The notes under the pieces: generated by a model | Told to the model about the DNA's origin: nothing | What the model saw: only the letters and a program-made list of their open reading frames with translations | Database searches by the model: none | Position numbers and translations under genes: made by a program | Source: Acanthacorydalis orientalis | Lineage: Eukaryota; Arthropoda; Insecta; Megaloptera; Corydalidae | NCBI GenBank assembly: GCA_034766995.1 | Contig: CM068315.1 | Location: 39,987,818-40,051,817 of the forward strand | Direction: 5' to 3' | Length of the DNA: 64,000 nucleotides | In this document: piece by piece, positions 35,975 to 48,432 of the stretch | Numbering within the stretch: the stretch's first letter is position 1 | How the letters are laid out: the number at the start of each line of letters is the position of its first letter

Positions 35975-36660
35975 AACTATAAATTAATTTACACAAATAA
36001 ACTGTTCATTTACTCAAAAAGCATATTTTTTTCAGATCAAAAATTTTGAATATTTGATTATTGATCGTTTTTAATTCTTTATGATCATTTTGAACATTAT
36101 CCTCAAAATACTAAGGTACAGAAAGATTTTTTTGTATCTTAGTAGTCCGAGAATGATAGCATTTGATGAAATTTCCATTGATAGTATTTTCATAAAAGAA
36201 TCATTTTTTCGATTCACAAATAATATATTTTTTTCTGATCAAAATACGGCCAATAATTGATTATGTTTGATTGTTTCTTATGCGTATTTTGATACTATTA
36301 TCATCAGAGCGCTAAATTACATAAAAAGTAATTAACTAAATATCAAATAGAGATTTTTCTGTATCTTAGCGCTTTTATCATTATATTGCCATTGAAATGC
36401 ATAGAAGGAAGAAAAAAAATGATCAAAAATCATTTATTAAATATTTTGAATTTGAAGAGAGTGAAAAGAATTCATCTGTGAAAAGGAATTTAGATACAGT
36501 GCTAGAACCGTATTGTTATTAAGGCATTGTCATTGAAATGTGCATTAGAAACAACCAAATATAATCAGTAATTAACTATTGAACATTTTTGATAAGAAAA
36601 TAAAGTTTTATAGTTTGTGGGACGAGTCAAAAATTTATTTGAGAAATTTCACTATTATTT
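35975..36660. repeat. Fold-back repeat family E, cluster of at least two copies
   Basis: Two left-arm cores (TCAGATCAAAAATTTTGAAT near 36035; CTGATCAAAATACGGCCAAT near 36236) and two right-arm cores (ATGATCAAAAATCATTTATT near 36420; ATTGAACATTTTTGATAAGA near 36575). The GAGCGCTAA/TTAGCGCT centre motifs lie between them. Copies appear nested or tandem. Confidence 0.6.
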
Positions 36661-37591
36661 AGAAGATATACAAAGTTCAAATAATAGATAGAATTTATTT
36701 TCTTAATTATTGCAAAACCCTTTTCATGACACTTATTTATGTTTGATCAAAATAATAGAATAATATTAATATAGTCATTCGATAGTGTTTTCGATAATAA
36801 AGCTTTTAATGAGTTTAAATTTCCATAATTTAAATTAAAATAAGAAAATGTTTCTTTGTATATAAGTAATGCTTTTATTTTAATAGAATGTATAATAAAA
36901 AGTGTACATGTGATTAAGTAATGTAGTTTCTAATTAATAATTCATTTTTTCTATTTTATAATTTACTGTTTTTATGATCAATAAATGAGAACTGGATTTC
37001 ATAATTTAAAAATGAATAATGCAAATGTATTTTTTGCTATTATATTGATTGTTTTATTTATAAATAATATAAATATTATAAGTTTGCTTTTAACAGTAAA
37101 TACATTTTTAATTATTTAGCTGTAAAGAAATTAATTTAATATTGATTTTAAAAGTCATTGAATGTATTAAAACGAAATGCCAGCTATGAATATCATTGTA
37201 ACAAATACCATACATGAAATCGGTTTATACTTTTAATATTTCATTTTGCATTTGGTTTTTTTTAGTAAGAAGTCAGTTTTTTATTGAAAGCCAAGATCAC
37301 CAAATCACATGATCTAGATTCGAATTGATAGATGCGAGGTCATTTGCTAAATGTGTTAGAAATTAAAATTTGTCGAGAATTATCATTTTTTTCGTTTATA
37401 TTTATTACTTTTTGTTCATATGTACAGTTTCGTTCGTATGTTTTTTATTATATGTACATTCATTATTTTTATTTTTTATTCTTTCCATTTTAAACATAAG
37501 TTCTATCGTAAAATATGAAATAAATAAATAACACATCTATACATCAAACAAATAGTTATTCGATTTCAATTCTTTGAGCTTTGTTTATACG

Positions 37592-37594
<3 letters not shown>

Positions 37595-37637
<43 letters not shown>
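37595..37637. repeat. (TA)n microsatellite
   Basis: Uninterrupted TA run. Confidence 0.95.
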
Positions 37638-37643
<6 letters not shown>

Positions 37644-37754
37644 TAAACTCTGACAGAGTAATAATAATAGAAATGCAAGTATTCATTATTTTAATGTCGA
37701 AATTATCGTCGAAATAAATAAAAAATAATATAAAAAGAATTCAAATCGCACGCG

Positions 37755-37797
37755 ATATCTTATAATTACACGATGAAGCATGTCATTATAAGATATA
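37755..37797. repeat. Short perfect hairpin
   Basis: ATATCTTATAAT and ATTATAAGATAT arms around an 18-nt loop. Confidence 0.7.
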
Positions 37798-38502
37798 TTT
37801 TGTTTATATTCTTTAATTCTACACATAATTATTAGCTTACAGATCATAAAATGACTTGTTTTCTTAAATGAATAAGTATCCTAAATGAATGTATGTTTAT
37901 TTGAAATTAAATAATAGATAGTTTTTTTATATGTAAAGTACATTTTTTGTATCTGCAGTTTTAGATATTTTTTTCTGAAAATTGAAAGTACAACTTATAA
38001 TTAAAAAAAATATAAGCTATTTTAATATAAAAAGTTTTTCGTAATTGATTTTAAAATATATAACATTTTTTAAATTATTTTTTATCAAAATTAGAATTAT
38101 TTGTTCTTTGAATTAACGAAACTACTGAAAAATTTATAATCTTACTTAATCGTTTCAGTTTAAAATGTGTGATTTCGGTACTGTATTTAAAGCATTGCTT
38201 GTAAGGTGTGCTATATTAAATCAGTTTTATTAATTCATTATTAATATAATGTTCGTAAAAAAAAGTAATTGCATTTCATACGTTCAATGCTATAGTTGTG
38301 TGAAAAAAATGTCCTTGGGTATATATTTTCTCGGATTTTTTTTTAAAATAGAATTATTGACTATAGTGAGTATAGACAATGTATCAGTTTCAAAAATGTA
38401 TGACATCACGCTGGTTAATTGAACGTTTTTAGGCACTTTTGTAAGCATTATGTATGCTGTTGATTTACTGAGAACCATGTGGATATTTGAAATTAATTTC
38501 AA

Positions 38503-38546
38503 AATATCCATTTTCATAAAAAATATATTTTATGAAAATGGATATT
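38503..38546. repeat. Short perfect hairpin
   Basis: Arms AATATCCATTTTCATAAA and TTTATGAAAATGGATATT with a short AT-rich centre. The left arm overlaps a small - strand open frame that shows no other sign of being a gene. Confidence 0.75.
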
Positions 38547-38623
38547 ATTCTTAAGCACTTTAGAATATCTGTTAGAATAAAATGTGTACAGTTCAAATAA
38601 ACAATTTAATCTCTGCAAGAGTA

Positions 38624-39136
38624 TTAGGTGCAAAAATTAATTCGGTGCCTTTAAATTGAATCAGTCATAACTCTGTTTCAAAATAAAATCTTTTCTCGTC
38701 GTTTTAGAATTTTGAAGTGACGACCTTAATATTTAAAACTACTATATGTCTTGGCTAAGCAGTTGGCATAACCATATAAAACAGTATAGAAGCACAATGG
38801 TGTCCGAAAAAAAGTATTTTAGGCATTGTATACTTTTCGAATTTCAGTTGAAAAAATGCTGCCGAAGCTACAGGAATGATTTGTTCAGATTTAGGGGAAG
38901 GTGTTGTGACGCATAAAATATGCGAAAATGCTAAAACGGTGACAGAGGCCCGAAAATGCTTTACAACCTCATCGACTCAAACCCGCTATCTTTTTTGCGA
39001 TAAGCGATTCTTCAGTTACCCCTCAGATGGAAAAAAGTTATACAAAATAATGAGTGATAAATTGTGGATTGAAATGCATTTTTCCGCAAACATTCATTTT
39101 CTATCAGAAAGCGACCGAATTAATTTGTACACCTAA
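38624..39136 (+). mobile_element. Mariner A deletion derivative with both ends
   Basis: 513 bp. Left end TTAGGTGCAAAAATTAATTC and right end, complemented, TTAGGTGTACAAATTAATTC. The 5' UTR is kept. The middle jumps from an early N-terminal segment (MICSDLGEGVVTHK region) to the C-terminal segment (SDGKKLYKIM), removing the catalytic core. It is flanked by TA. Confidence 0.85.
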
Positions 39137-39930
39137 TATTATGTTTGTTTATAAACATAATAACATTCGTGTAAATTTTAATTAAAATTTACTATATCGT
39201 TTCCAGAAGCTAATTATGTTTTATTAGAATTTAGATTGTTTTCCAGATTACAAGTTGTTAGGCTATGAAAATATGACAAAATCTGAGATGGATGATAAGC
39301 AAATTATTACAGATTTCTATCAAATCTGTATCTTATGTTTACTCCCTCACACTCTTTCTTTGTATTGTATTCTAACTTATTTTCTTTACATCGTGCAAAA
39401 CGACCAGTTTATGAATCATAATTGAATATAGTATTGTTACGTTTAACACTCAAAAAATAGTGATGAAAACGGTAATTAACAAAACTAAATATCCATAATT
39501 TTGCTAAATGTAATAAATATTATGTAAATTTAAATTATAATTTCTCTTAAGCAGTACAAAAAATGTTTCAAAATTTTAGATGTAGATTCGTATAAATTTA
39601 TGTTAACTTCATTTACTATTCTTGAAAATCATCATCAAATTATTAATATTTTTACAACTGTTCTGATCTTCAATATGCAAAAAAATGAAAATTGCAATTT
39701 TCGAACTTCTTTTTCACTAACTTCTTATTATTTTTAATATTATTTACAGTTTTCATCTCATAAAATATTTTATAAAAATGTTTGGTCTTACGAACAAAAT
39801 TATTTATTTGTAAGTATATACATTTTTTTCTTATAAATATTCTAGAATTTTCAGAAAATATTTTGAATATATTTTTATAAAAAATTGTGTTTTACAATAT
39901 TTTTAAATATCTGAAAAGGTCTGAATGAAT

Positions 39931-39933
<3 letters not shown>

Positions 39934-40017
<84 letters not shown>
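39934..40017. repeat. (TA)n microsatellite
   Basis: Uninterrupted TA run of about 42 units, among the longest pure arrays here. Confidence 0.95.
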
Positions 40018-40019
<2 letters not shown>

Positions 40020-41978
40020 CAGCAAAAGTGCTTTAATAATTTTAGTGTTGTGTGGGAAAAAACCTTATCTTATACATTTTTGATATCAATATGTCTTCAA
40101 TGATTTTATACAAAACCCAACAAAAAATGTATAGTAGGGTGCTTTTTTTGTATTACTGTAGCTCTGAACGTATAAAACACACATGGTTTTATTTTATATG
40201 AATAATATAATAAAAATAAGTTTGAGTTAATATAACTAATTTAATGTACAATTTAAAATATATAATTAAATATTAATATACAATTTAATATATATAATTT
40301 CAAATTAACAAGTTTTGTGCAATTAAATACAGTAATACAAAAATCATATTTGAAATTAATGAAACTAAGAACAATAAGATAGATTTATGAATTTTGCAAA
40401 AAGATTCATTTAGAGGAGATAATTTTAATTTTGCAAGTATTGATTCAATTTTCTTTTATAAAATGAACGTGTGTTGGAACGATGAATGTTCTTTTTTCTA
40501 TGAAAAAACATTGTTCATGAAAACAATGTTTTGCGTCGAAAAATCGATAAATAAATAAATTTATTAATTTGTCTATAAAAAAATTATAATTGTATTCATA
40601 TATACCTAAGATCCCGTTGATGCGTTGCTCTCGTCATCTTTGTTATTTTCGATAATTTGAGTTTATGTTCATTATTTTCAAAATGTATCATTTTCTGGTA
40701 AATTTCAGATGATTCTAAATATATTTTAGATAAATCTTATTTAAAATTTATCTGAAGATAGCACACTTACAGAAAATAGTAATGAAATACAGAAACTCTG
40801 GTTCGAAAAGACGAAGATCACCAGAAAAATATGTATGATTTATGAATTATTACACAAAATATATATGATCTTATACAGAATAATATTTTTTTGAAAGTGA
40901 ATACAAATTTCACAAGTAGATTTTAATATCTTTGGGATATTGGAAGTTAATTAAAAAAATAATAGTATTCAATATTATACAGAATGCTACTATTTTTTAT
41001 TTTTAATTTTTCTATGCGAAAAAGTTGTCCTTGAATTAATTTTTAAAATAAAAAAATGCAATTATTTTGATTAACTGGAATAAAATGATAAAAATTAAAT
41101 GGAAAAATATATTAAATGAAGCAAACAATTGTGTTTTTTTATGTCGTTAACTAGTTTTTTTTTTGTAACTTCAGAACATAAAAAATTTAATATTAATTTA
41201 ACTACCGGATATGAAACTTAATTCAGTGTCATTGACTTGTTACTAATAGGAAATAATTCATTTATTTTTGTTTTTTGTAATTGAATTGATAAAATAAATT
41301 ACTGTCACTAATTTAAAGCATTTATGAAAGTAATTAAATTAATTTATATATAAATATATATATGTAAATTCATATTAAATAAAATGACTTACATTTAAAT
41401 AACCAGCACACAATAAAAAAATAATTACATATAAATGTAGCAGGAAAACGAAATTTGACACGAACTGATAAAAGCACAAAATTTAAAAGATGAATAAATA
41501 TATACACACAGTACACAAGTAGTTGTTATTCACTGTAGTTTTCACAACAATGCGTTCAAGTTGTAGCGCATAGTATTACTGAGAGGGAGGTTAGACTCAA
41601 AGATCACTACAAACACTAAAAAGTGGGCAGTATGTGCACATAAATACATATATTTCAACGATGTAGCATTTATTTTCCGATATATCCGGTATTACATGCG
41701 ATTAACAGCAATAATATTGAATTTAGCCACGTGTGTATTATTTAAAGTGGTTTGATAGCTTTGAATTTGAATTGGACGAAAATAGAGATGTCATTGATTT
41801 TAATTGACGTAATTATATAGAGATATAATAAGAAAAAATAATAGGGAAAAGTAGAAGCAATTGTAAATAACTTATTTTTTGTATAAATTTCATAAATCAT
41901 TAATTCTGTAAATCTGTTTGTTCACTTATAATTTTTTATATAAAATGTCTTTTATACATATATTTTCAGTAAAATATA

Positions 41979-41984
<6 letters not shown>

Positions 41985-42028
<44 letters not shown>
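41985..42028. repeat. (TA)n microsatellite
   Basis: Uninterrupted TA run. Confidence 0.95.
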
Positions 42029-42031
<3 letters not shown>

Positions 42032-42613
42032 CATTTATTTATGTTTTAATTAATTGATTTTGATATTAGTTTTCAATACTGTATTTTCAGTCATTGCTAT
42101 TTATTATAACTATTTTATTTTTATCTCCTGCGGTGCTAAAGATTGCAGATGAGTTGGAATCGGTTTAAGTAGATAAGAAATTTGTTAGTGTCAATTATTT
42201 TACGTTTTCCGATTTAATAATTAAAATTCACAACAGTTATTAAGATTTTCTTTCTATTAAATTTATAGTTTGTGTATACATGCTTTATAATTTGTTTATA
42301 TTTGTACACATCATATTTATTTATTATTTACTTTTAGTGGTTAGTTCTTTAAAATTTTCAAGGTCTACTTATCTAATAAAATTTGTGGTTTTTGTCAAGT
42401 TTGTACAGAAGTGAAAGAAAAACATTTTTAAGGTTTAGAGGTGCGTCGATAACTAAGGTCATTAATTGAGAAAATTTGAAATAAGAGCACATTAATACCG
42501 TAATGTAATTTAATGAAATTAAAAACATGTTTAGTTCCTTTTGCAACCTTGTTGCAAGTTAAATAGGGGTTAAATAATCAATTATTTATATTGCTCTAAG
42601 CATATTTTTATAC

Positions 42614-42945
42614 ATTATAGTTTTGATACTATGTAAAAATTCTCTTTCACAAATAAATGTTGCATTTACAGCACAAACCACAAAACCTTTTCCGATCAAA
42701 AAGATTCGATAATTACTTATTAATTATGTTTGATTGTAACTTTTGTATATTGGTGATTCCTCAATCGCATGTCGCTAATATATAAAAAATTGAGATGTTC
42801 TCATACTTAATGATCGAAGGATCTTGGCATGACCACAGAAATATGCATAAGTAACAATAAAAAATTGTCTATTATTAATTTTTGAACATTTGTGATCAAT
42901 AAATTGTGGAGGGAGTCAAAAATTCATTTGTGAAAATATATTCTT
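42614..42945. repeat. Fold-back repeat family E, well-preserved two-armed copy
   Basis: Left arm: TCTCTTTCACAAATAAATGT, GCACAAACCACAAAACCTTT and CCGATCAAAAAGATTCGATA, then ATTAATTATGTTTGATTGTA. Right arm: ATGCATAAGTAACAATAAAA, ATTTTTGAACATTTGTGATC, AATAAATTGTGGAGGGAGTC and AAAAATTCATTTGTGAAAAT. The right arm is the inverted complement of the left. Confidence 0.75.
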
Positions 42946-43189
42946 CAAAAAGCGGCATATTCTATTTTCTTTATTACCTCATATTTAATAATTATAATTA
43001 TATTGTATTTGGAAAAAATATTTTTTTTCCATACAAGTGGTCTGTCTATCTATGTATCCACTGGGAAGATAAATTTACTTTTATGAATATATTCGTAGTT
43101 GAGATGTAATTTTACTATATTTCTTTACCTGCCCATATGAATTATAAAAAATATATTATTGTCAGGTCATATTACACCATATATTCAAT

Positions 43190-43431
43190 TTTGAAATCAT
43201 TCTCAGAGCATAAAGGTACAGAAAAATCAGTCATTCAAAAATCAAATAAATTTTTGTCTATCTTAGTGCTCTGCAGAAGACAGCATCATCATTAAAGTGG
43301 TCTTAAATAACAGTCACAATTTATCAACAATCATTTATTGAACATTTTTCATCAGAAAATTGTTTTGTGGATTATGTGGCAAAAGAATAATTTATTTGTG
43401 AAAGTGAAGTTAGTTACAGAACTGTATTGTG
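43190..43431. repeat. Fold-back repeat family E, mostly right-arm copy
   Basis: TCTTAGTGCTCTGCAGAAGA, then CAATCATTTATTGAACATTT, TTGTTTTGTGGATTATGTGG, AATTTATTTGTGAAAGTGAA and ACAGAACTGTATTGTGAT mark the inner-to-outer order of the right arm. The left part is short. Confidence 0.65.
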
Positions 43432-44507
43432 ATGAAAAAAACCTTTTAAACTATCTAATGCTACCTACAAATTAGTATGTAAATAAACTATTAAGTCACT
43501 ACTGTGTGCCTTAAGATAAAATCATGATTAGAAGACATCAGTGAGTGAAAAAAATATAATTGTTACTTTTAAAATGTTTTATATCAAGGTCGTATTTTTT
43601 TAATATTTAATTTTTTTTAATATCAGGAAACTAAATTATTTTCCAAAGAAATAACATCGCAATTTATTTCATTTATCATACAAAAATAGTTACTGACCAT
43701 AATTAGTAATATATAAATTGTTCACTTGCTTAACATTGAAATGATTTAAATTAAATCGTGACATCAATAACATTAAAGGTTATTACATACTCTTATATCG
43801 CATTATACTTTCAGATGAGTTAATATTTTTTATGAAATAATTCTAATTCCATGCCTGTTTTTTCAGTTTACGAACAATAGCTTTTATGAAATCAATTGTA
43901 TCAAAAACTATACAGTCATACATAATGTAATTGGTATACTTTATAAAATGAACTATGAATAATTACGATCACATTAAAATTAATGTAGGTAAAAAAGCGA
44001 AAAGATTTTTGTAGAATATTTTCAATTAACATAAAATGATTAGCATATAAAGACGACGTAAGTGTACGCAGAACACGGGTTCAAATTATATCTAAGTTAT
44101 TGAAATCGTTGACGAACACACTGGTTTTTTTTTTGTATATTTATTTATTTAATATTTTATCAACGAAAACAAATATGTTCCGTCAAACTTTCACACATTT
44201 CAACACTGCGTCTTGCAAATGTTTGTTTAACATTCGATTGTATATTAAACGTTTACTAATCGGTATGTTCACAAATTTGTTAATTTATTTCTTAAAATCT
44301 ATTTACATTGATTTAAAAATAATTAATAATAGCAGATTTTTACTTTTAGTTTTGAAGTTTATACATACATAATCATGATTTTGAAGTCATTAATAATTTA
44401 AATGTTCATTCACAAAATTACTGAATTGTTGATTATGAATGTTAAATTTTCGAATTAAAATAATATACACTTAAATGACAACATAACTAAATTGACTAAA
44501 TATATTA
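43432..44507. other. AT-rich DNA without recognisable genes
   Basis: A small 90-codon open frame at 44100-44372 has no recognisable motif and biased AT codons. Not supported as a gene. Confidence 0.4.
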
Positions 44508-45480
44508 TTAGGTTGGTAGAAAAATAATTGCGGTTTTTTTATGAATTCTAACCTTACTTTTTTTCAATGAGAGTGTAATTTCATTGCGTTCATGTCAATA
44601 TCATTTTAAAGTGCATTTTTCTGTCTGTATTTCGGTAACATCGACTTTGCTATTGTTATTAATTTTGCTTCAAATTGGGCTATTAAATTAAATATGAAAA
44701 AGAAGTAAATAAGAGCAAATTTTCTGTATGGGTTCAAAACGGGTGGCAAAGCAGCAGAAACTGCTCGTAAACTAAACGATGCTTTTGATGTGGGTACTGT
44801 TAAAGAACGTAGGGTGAAATGGTGGTTCTAAAAAATTCATACTGGGGACGAGAACCTTGAAGATGAAGAAGGTCTCCGGCATATTTCTTCAGTTCATAAC
44901 GACGAACTGAAGGCGTTAGTCGAGTCAGAACTACGTACAAAAATTCAAGATTTTACACAAATTTGGGCGTTAGTCATTTAACAGTTCTGGACCACTTAAA
45001 ACAGCTAGGAATATCAAAAAAGCTTGACAAATGGGTGCCGCACGAACTGAACGAAAACCAAAAAAATTGCCGTTACGAAGTTTGTTTCATGCCTTTTTTA
45101 CGCAACAGAAAAGATCTGTTTCTCGATTGTATTGTAATGTGCGACGAAAAGTAGATCCTTTACGACAGTAAAAGTGGTCTGCACAACGGTTGTACGAAAA
45201 TGAAGCACCGAAGCGAAACCGAAATTACACCAAAGAAAATTATGGTGATTGGTGGTCTGCGCTCGGTATAATCCACTACAATTTTTCGAATCCAATGGTG
45301 AAATCATTACAGTCGAGAGCTATTGTCTAGAAATTGACAAAATACATCAAGAACTGCGACGTCTCGTCCCCGAAATGATCAATCGAAAATGACTACTCCT
45401 GCTGCACGACAATGCACGACCATACGTCGGACGATTGACCCTTCAAAAGTTAAATGAATTGGGCTATGAAACATTGTCTC
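44508..45480 (+). mobile_element. Mariner B, longest copy in the window, 3'-truncated
   Basis: Begins TTAGGTTGGTAGAAAAATAA. It carries a transposase reading across frames: GFKTGGKAAETARKLNDAFD, VKWWF, HNDELKALVESELRTKIQDF, KLDKWVPHELNENQKNCRYE, FLDCIVMCDEK (stop in place of Trp), GEIITVESYCLEIDKIHQEL, LLLLHDNARPYVGRLTLQKL and NELGYETLSH. It stops there, before the third acidic residue and the right terminus. Confidence 0.85.
44690..45480 (+). pseudogene. Mariner transposase pseudogene (element B, cecropia/Hsmar1-like group)
   Basis: It keeps the first (CDEK) and second (HDNARP) catalytic Asp blocks but has several stops and frameshifts and lacks the third. WVPHEL and NELGYE are typical family landmarks. 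The motif order assigns it to the same lineage as the short B elements, which could have been mobilised by a functional relative. Confidence 0.8.
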
Positions 45481-45965
45481 ATTGACCATACTATATTCAG
45501 TCTATATGATTCACATGAGATGTCAAAGTTCTAAAAACATTTGTATCAATTAAAATCCTAAGTAAAATCGTATCAAGTTTAAATGATTGTTAATACGTGA
45601 CTAATTTTAAATTTGATTCAATTTTATTTATTTTTTAATTCAGAAATATTATTCCGAATATTTTAATGAGGCAACTGTAAAATAACTTTAATATCCTTGA
45701 AAGATATTACAAGAAATCAGTTGTCTGCTTGATACCAGATAATCAAAAAAAATAAATGGTACATTAATTAGTGACGGGCTAGAACAATTAAATATTTTAT
45801 TTATTATAACAGTTTTGTATACTAATGAAAATATATTTATTAAATGAAGACACATATACATATTAACGTATATGTCAATATATAGGCAACCTAAAAATAT
45901 TAACACATGTGTACTTTTAAACATCTATACGTAGGTGAAATGTTCTTTTAATTAAAAGGAAGCTC

Positions 45966-46034
45966 TGCCTTCTACTCGCTACGCTCGCCGACTCCCGGTG
46001 GGACTTCGCCCCCCGCGATTGTCGACGGCGATGA
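45966..46034. other. GC-rich island fused to the end of mariner C
   Basis: About 69 bp of strikingly GC-rich DNA (TACTCGCTACGCTCGCCGAC, TCCCGGTGGGACTTCGCCCC) between AT-rich sequence and the C-terminal part of a transposase relic. The transposase frame (SSNEDVIA) runs straight into it as VDNRGGRSPTGSRRA. Origin unknown; not the normal mariner C-terminus. Confidence 0.6.
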
Positions 46035-46221
46035 CATCCTCATTCGACGAGAATTTCTTTCCACCAAGCAAAATTTTCAAGTTTGGGAAAAGGAAGAAGT
46101 CGCACGGGGCCAAGTCAAAAGAAAAGTGTGGATGAGGAATCACTTCAAAGCCTAATTGTTGCAATTTTTTCATTGGGTGGGTCGATTTGCGGGACGGCGC
46201 GTTGTCCTGGTGATAGAGCAC
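46021..46221 (-). pseudogene. Mariner transposase C-terminal fragment (element C)
   Basis: LYHQDNAPSRKS carries the second catalytic Asp and FDLAPCDFFLF the third. SPD is changed to FDL-type, and the C-terminus is replaced by unrelated sequence. Confidence 0.75.
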
Positions 46222-46690
46222 TTTTTTTGTGCACCAATCTTGGCCGATTTTGTTTCAAATTTTCTTTCGAATGGTCCAATAATGTTACATAATATGCTCC
46301 TGTTATTGTGTTTCCCTTCGTTAAGTAATCGATCAGGATGATTCCTTAGGAACCCCAAAAAAAACGTGGTCATTACCTTCGTAGCCGACAAAACGGTCTT
46401 CGCCTTCTTTGGCGCATTTTCATCAGTCATTGTCCACTACTTTGAATGCTGCTTCTACTCAGGTGTGTAGTAGTAGATTTATGTTTCATCCACGGTGACG
46501 AATCGACGCAAAAAGTCCTGCTCGTTTTTTTTCTGTTTGCGGTAACTGCTACAATGATCGCTTCAAATTCTGTACAACGTGAACAATGCGTCACTTTTTA
46601 CTGAAATTTCGTCTATGCTAGTTTGAAAAGTGACACCTGATAGCCGTGGCGTTACCAAATGAACGGTGGCATCACATCACAGAAATTTAC
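46021..46690 (-). mobile_element. Mariner-like element C, truncated relic
   Basis: The - strand encodes in shifted frames: a DFLRRFVTVDET block near 46500, PKKAKTVLSATKVMTTFFLG, RKCSITRTTRRPANRPTQ (a shifted copy of the QDNAPAH region) and YHQDNAPSRKSTHPMKKLQQ, then PHFSFDLAPCDFFLFPNLK and GGKKFSSNEDVIA. The VDET and QDNAP/FDLAPCD acidic residues are visible. N-terminal HTH and terminal repeats were not found. The left side is interrupted by the GC-rich island. Confidence 0.75.
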
Positions 46691-46962
46691 CAAACTTATC
46701 AAACGACCCTTGTTTAAATTGATTGATATGAAAATAATTTAATATACACCGAAGATATTGTCAGACAAAAGTAGAGAAATAAATATTTTCTCTAATTAAA
46801 AATATAATTTTTCATTTCATGAAAAATAATCGAACTCCACGATATATTTAACCATTTATTCGGTTACTTTAATAAAAAAAAATACTATCATTGTGAACTT
46901 GAAGGAAATACTATACTTTTAAAACGAGTACTACTATTCTTTCTAATTTATTCTTTCCTAAT

Positions 46963-46974
46963 GTATATATATAT

Positions 46975-47044
<70 letters not shown>
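46963..47044. repeat. (TA)n array with ACAT interruptions
   Basis: TATATATACATACATACATA and then a pure TA run. Confidence 0.95.
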
Positions 47045-47050
<6 letters not shown>

Positions 47051-47941
47051 AATATTTTTACCTTGAGGGTATTAAATAAACGATACAATTTCATTTTCAA
47101 CTATTATATTTTATATGCTACAAAAAGTATGTCTGCAAGAACTGTTTAGAAATACAGCATGTACAAAGCCTACCTTAGTAGAAACATTTTTATGTACAAA
47201 TATCCGACTAATTATTTTGATTATTTAATAGTCAATTAAAAATAATTGCTTTAAATTTAAATTTACGCCAAATTCTTTTTACAGTCGTCTTAATTTATTT
47301 GACAGTTCATGGCAAGGTTATCATTTTTATTCTTGCGTGTGAATCGAATGGAATTAAAGATAGAAAGGTTCATACACATAGTTTTTGTTGTAACATATAT
47401 TTATGCACGCAGACACTTTTTTATCAAAAATTAAAAATGAAAAATGTCCCACCATTACAATTAATTTATATTTTTTAGGGATAAGTTCATACATTTAATG
47501 AAATAATTTGTTGATAACGAATATGAAAATTTAACCTTGTTAAGCAGTAAACTCCTATTTTTTATATTCACATTTTTTTAATAAGGACTTTATGTATCAG
47601 GTAACAAGTTCTCACGTATTGAACTTTGATCTTTATATTTACGCAAGTTTATATTTGAAAAACGCAAAGTACAAATACATATAAAAATAAAACGCACGAA
47701 TCTCAGAGAATATTAAATTAAAATAATTAAAATTTTAGATACAAATATAAAAAAAGTTCAACCATTCCTTGTTTAATCGATTGCTATTAATTGGCGCTAT
47801 TAATGGATAAAAAATTGCTACATATCCGTATCAACAGTCTATTATATAGATATACAGTTTCGTTACGTTTTTGTTTTATGTTTGTTGGTGATATTAAATT
47901 ATATTGTTTTGTTTATGATATTAAAATGATATTAACATATG

Positions 47942-48432
47942 TTAACCCGTAACGGTCGAGAGCTTTTTTTTGTAATACTCGCCCTTAAGACAACAGAAAA
48001 TTAGGTGAAAGCTTATAAAACGTGTATAAGAATGAAAACTTAAATAATACATTTAAACTGGTTTATTTAGATATAAATTCAAGATATTTAGTTGATTTGT
48101 AATTTTATAAATAAAATTATTTTTTATAATTTTTGAGAGTATGATATTTTTCAATAAAGGTACACTGAATATCATTGCGACGAAACTGTGTGTGCAAATG
48201 CCATAGTATTCACGTCTTAAAACGTTGTATAACTGTAAATATTTCTTGTCAGTGCATGATCAACTAACTATCTAATGTAATAAGTTGCAATACTTGATAA
48301 AAAAACCACAGCAATGATAAGTAAATGAAATGAAAACTAAATTCTTTAGATGTCTCCGTATTGGGGCCTTTCGTTTTCTATGGCATAAGTGTGATGTTCT
48401 TGTAGCGGAGCCTTTCGACCGTTAAGGGTTAA
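47942..48432. mobile_element. piggyBac-type miniature element with TTAA target duplication
   Basis: TTAA at 47942-47945 and 48429-48432. Terminal inverted repeats: left CCCGTAACGGTCGAGAG and right, complemented, CCCTTAACGGTCGAAAGG. Near the right end GGGGCCTTTCG and GGAGCCTTTCG form subterminal repeats. The interior (~480 bp) is AT-rich and non-coding. TTAA plus a CCC start is the hallmark of piggyBac-class ends; only a non-autonomous derivative is present. Confidence 0.75.

Larger units (their letters stand above)
39137..42612. other. AT-rich DNA without recognisable genes
   Basis: Holds (TA)n arrays at 39934-40017 and 41985-42028 and a small hairpin (AAAACATTGTT/AACAATGTTTT) at about 40504-40531. 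No exon or transposase remnant found. Confidence 0.5.
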
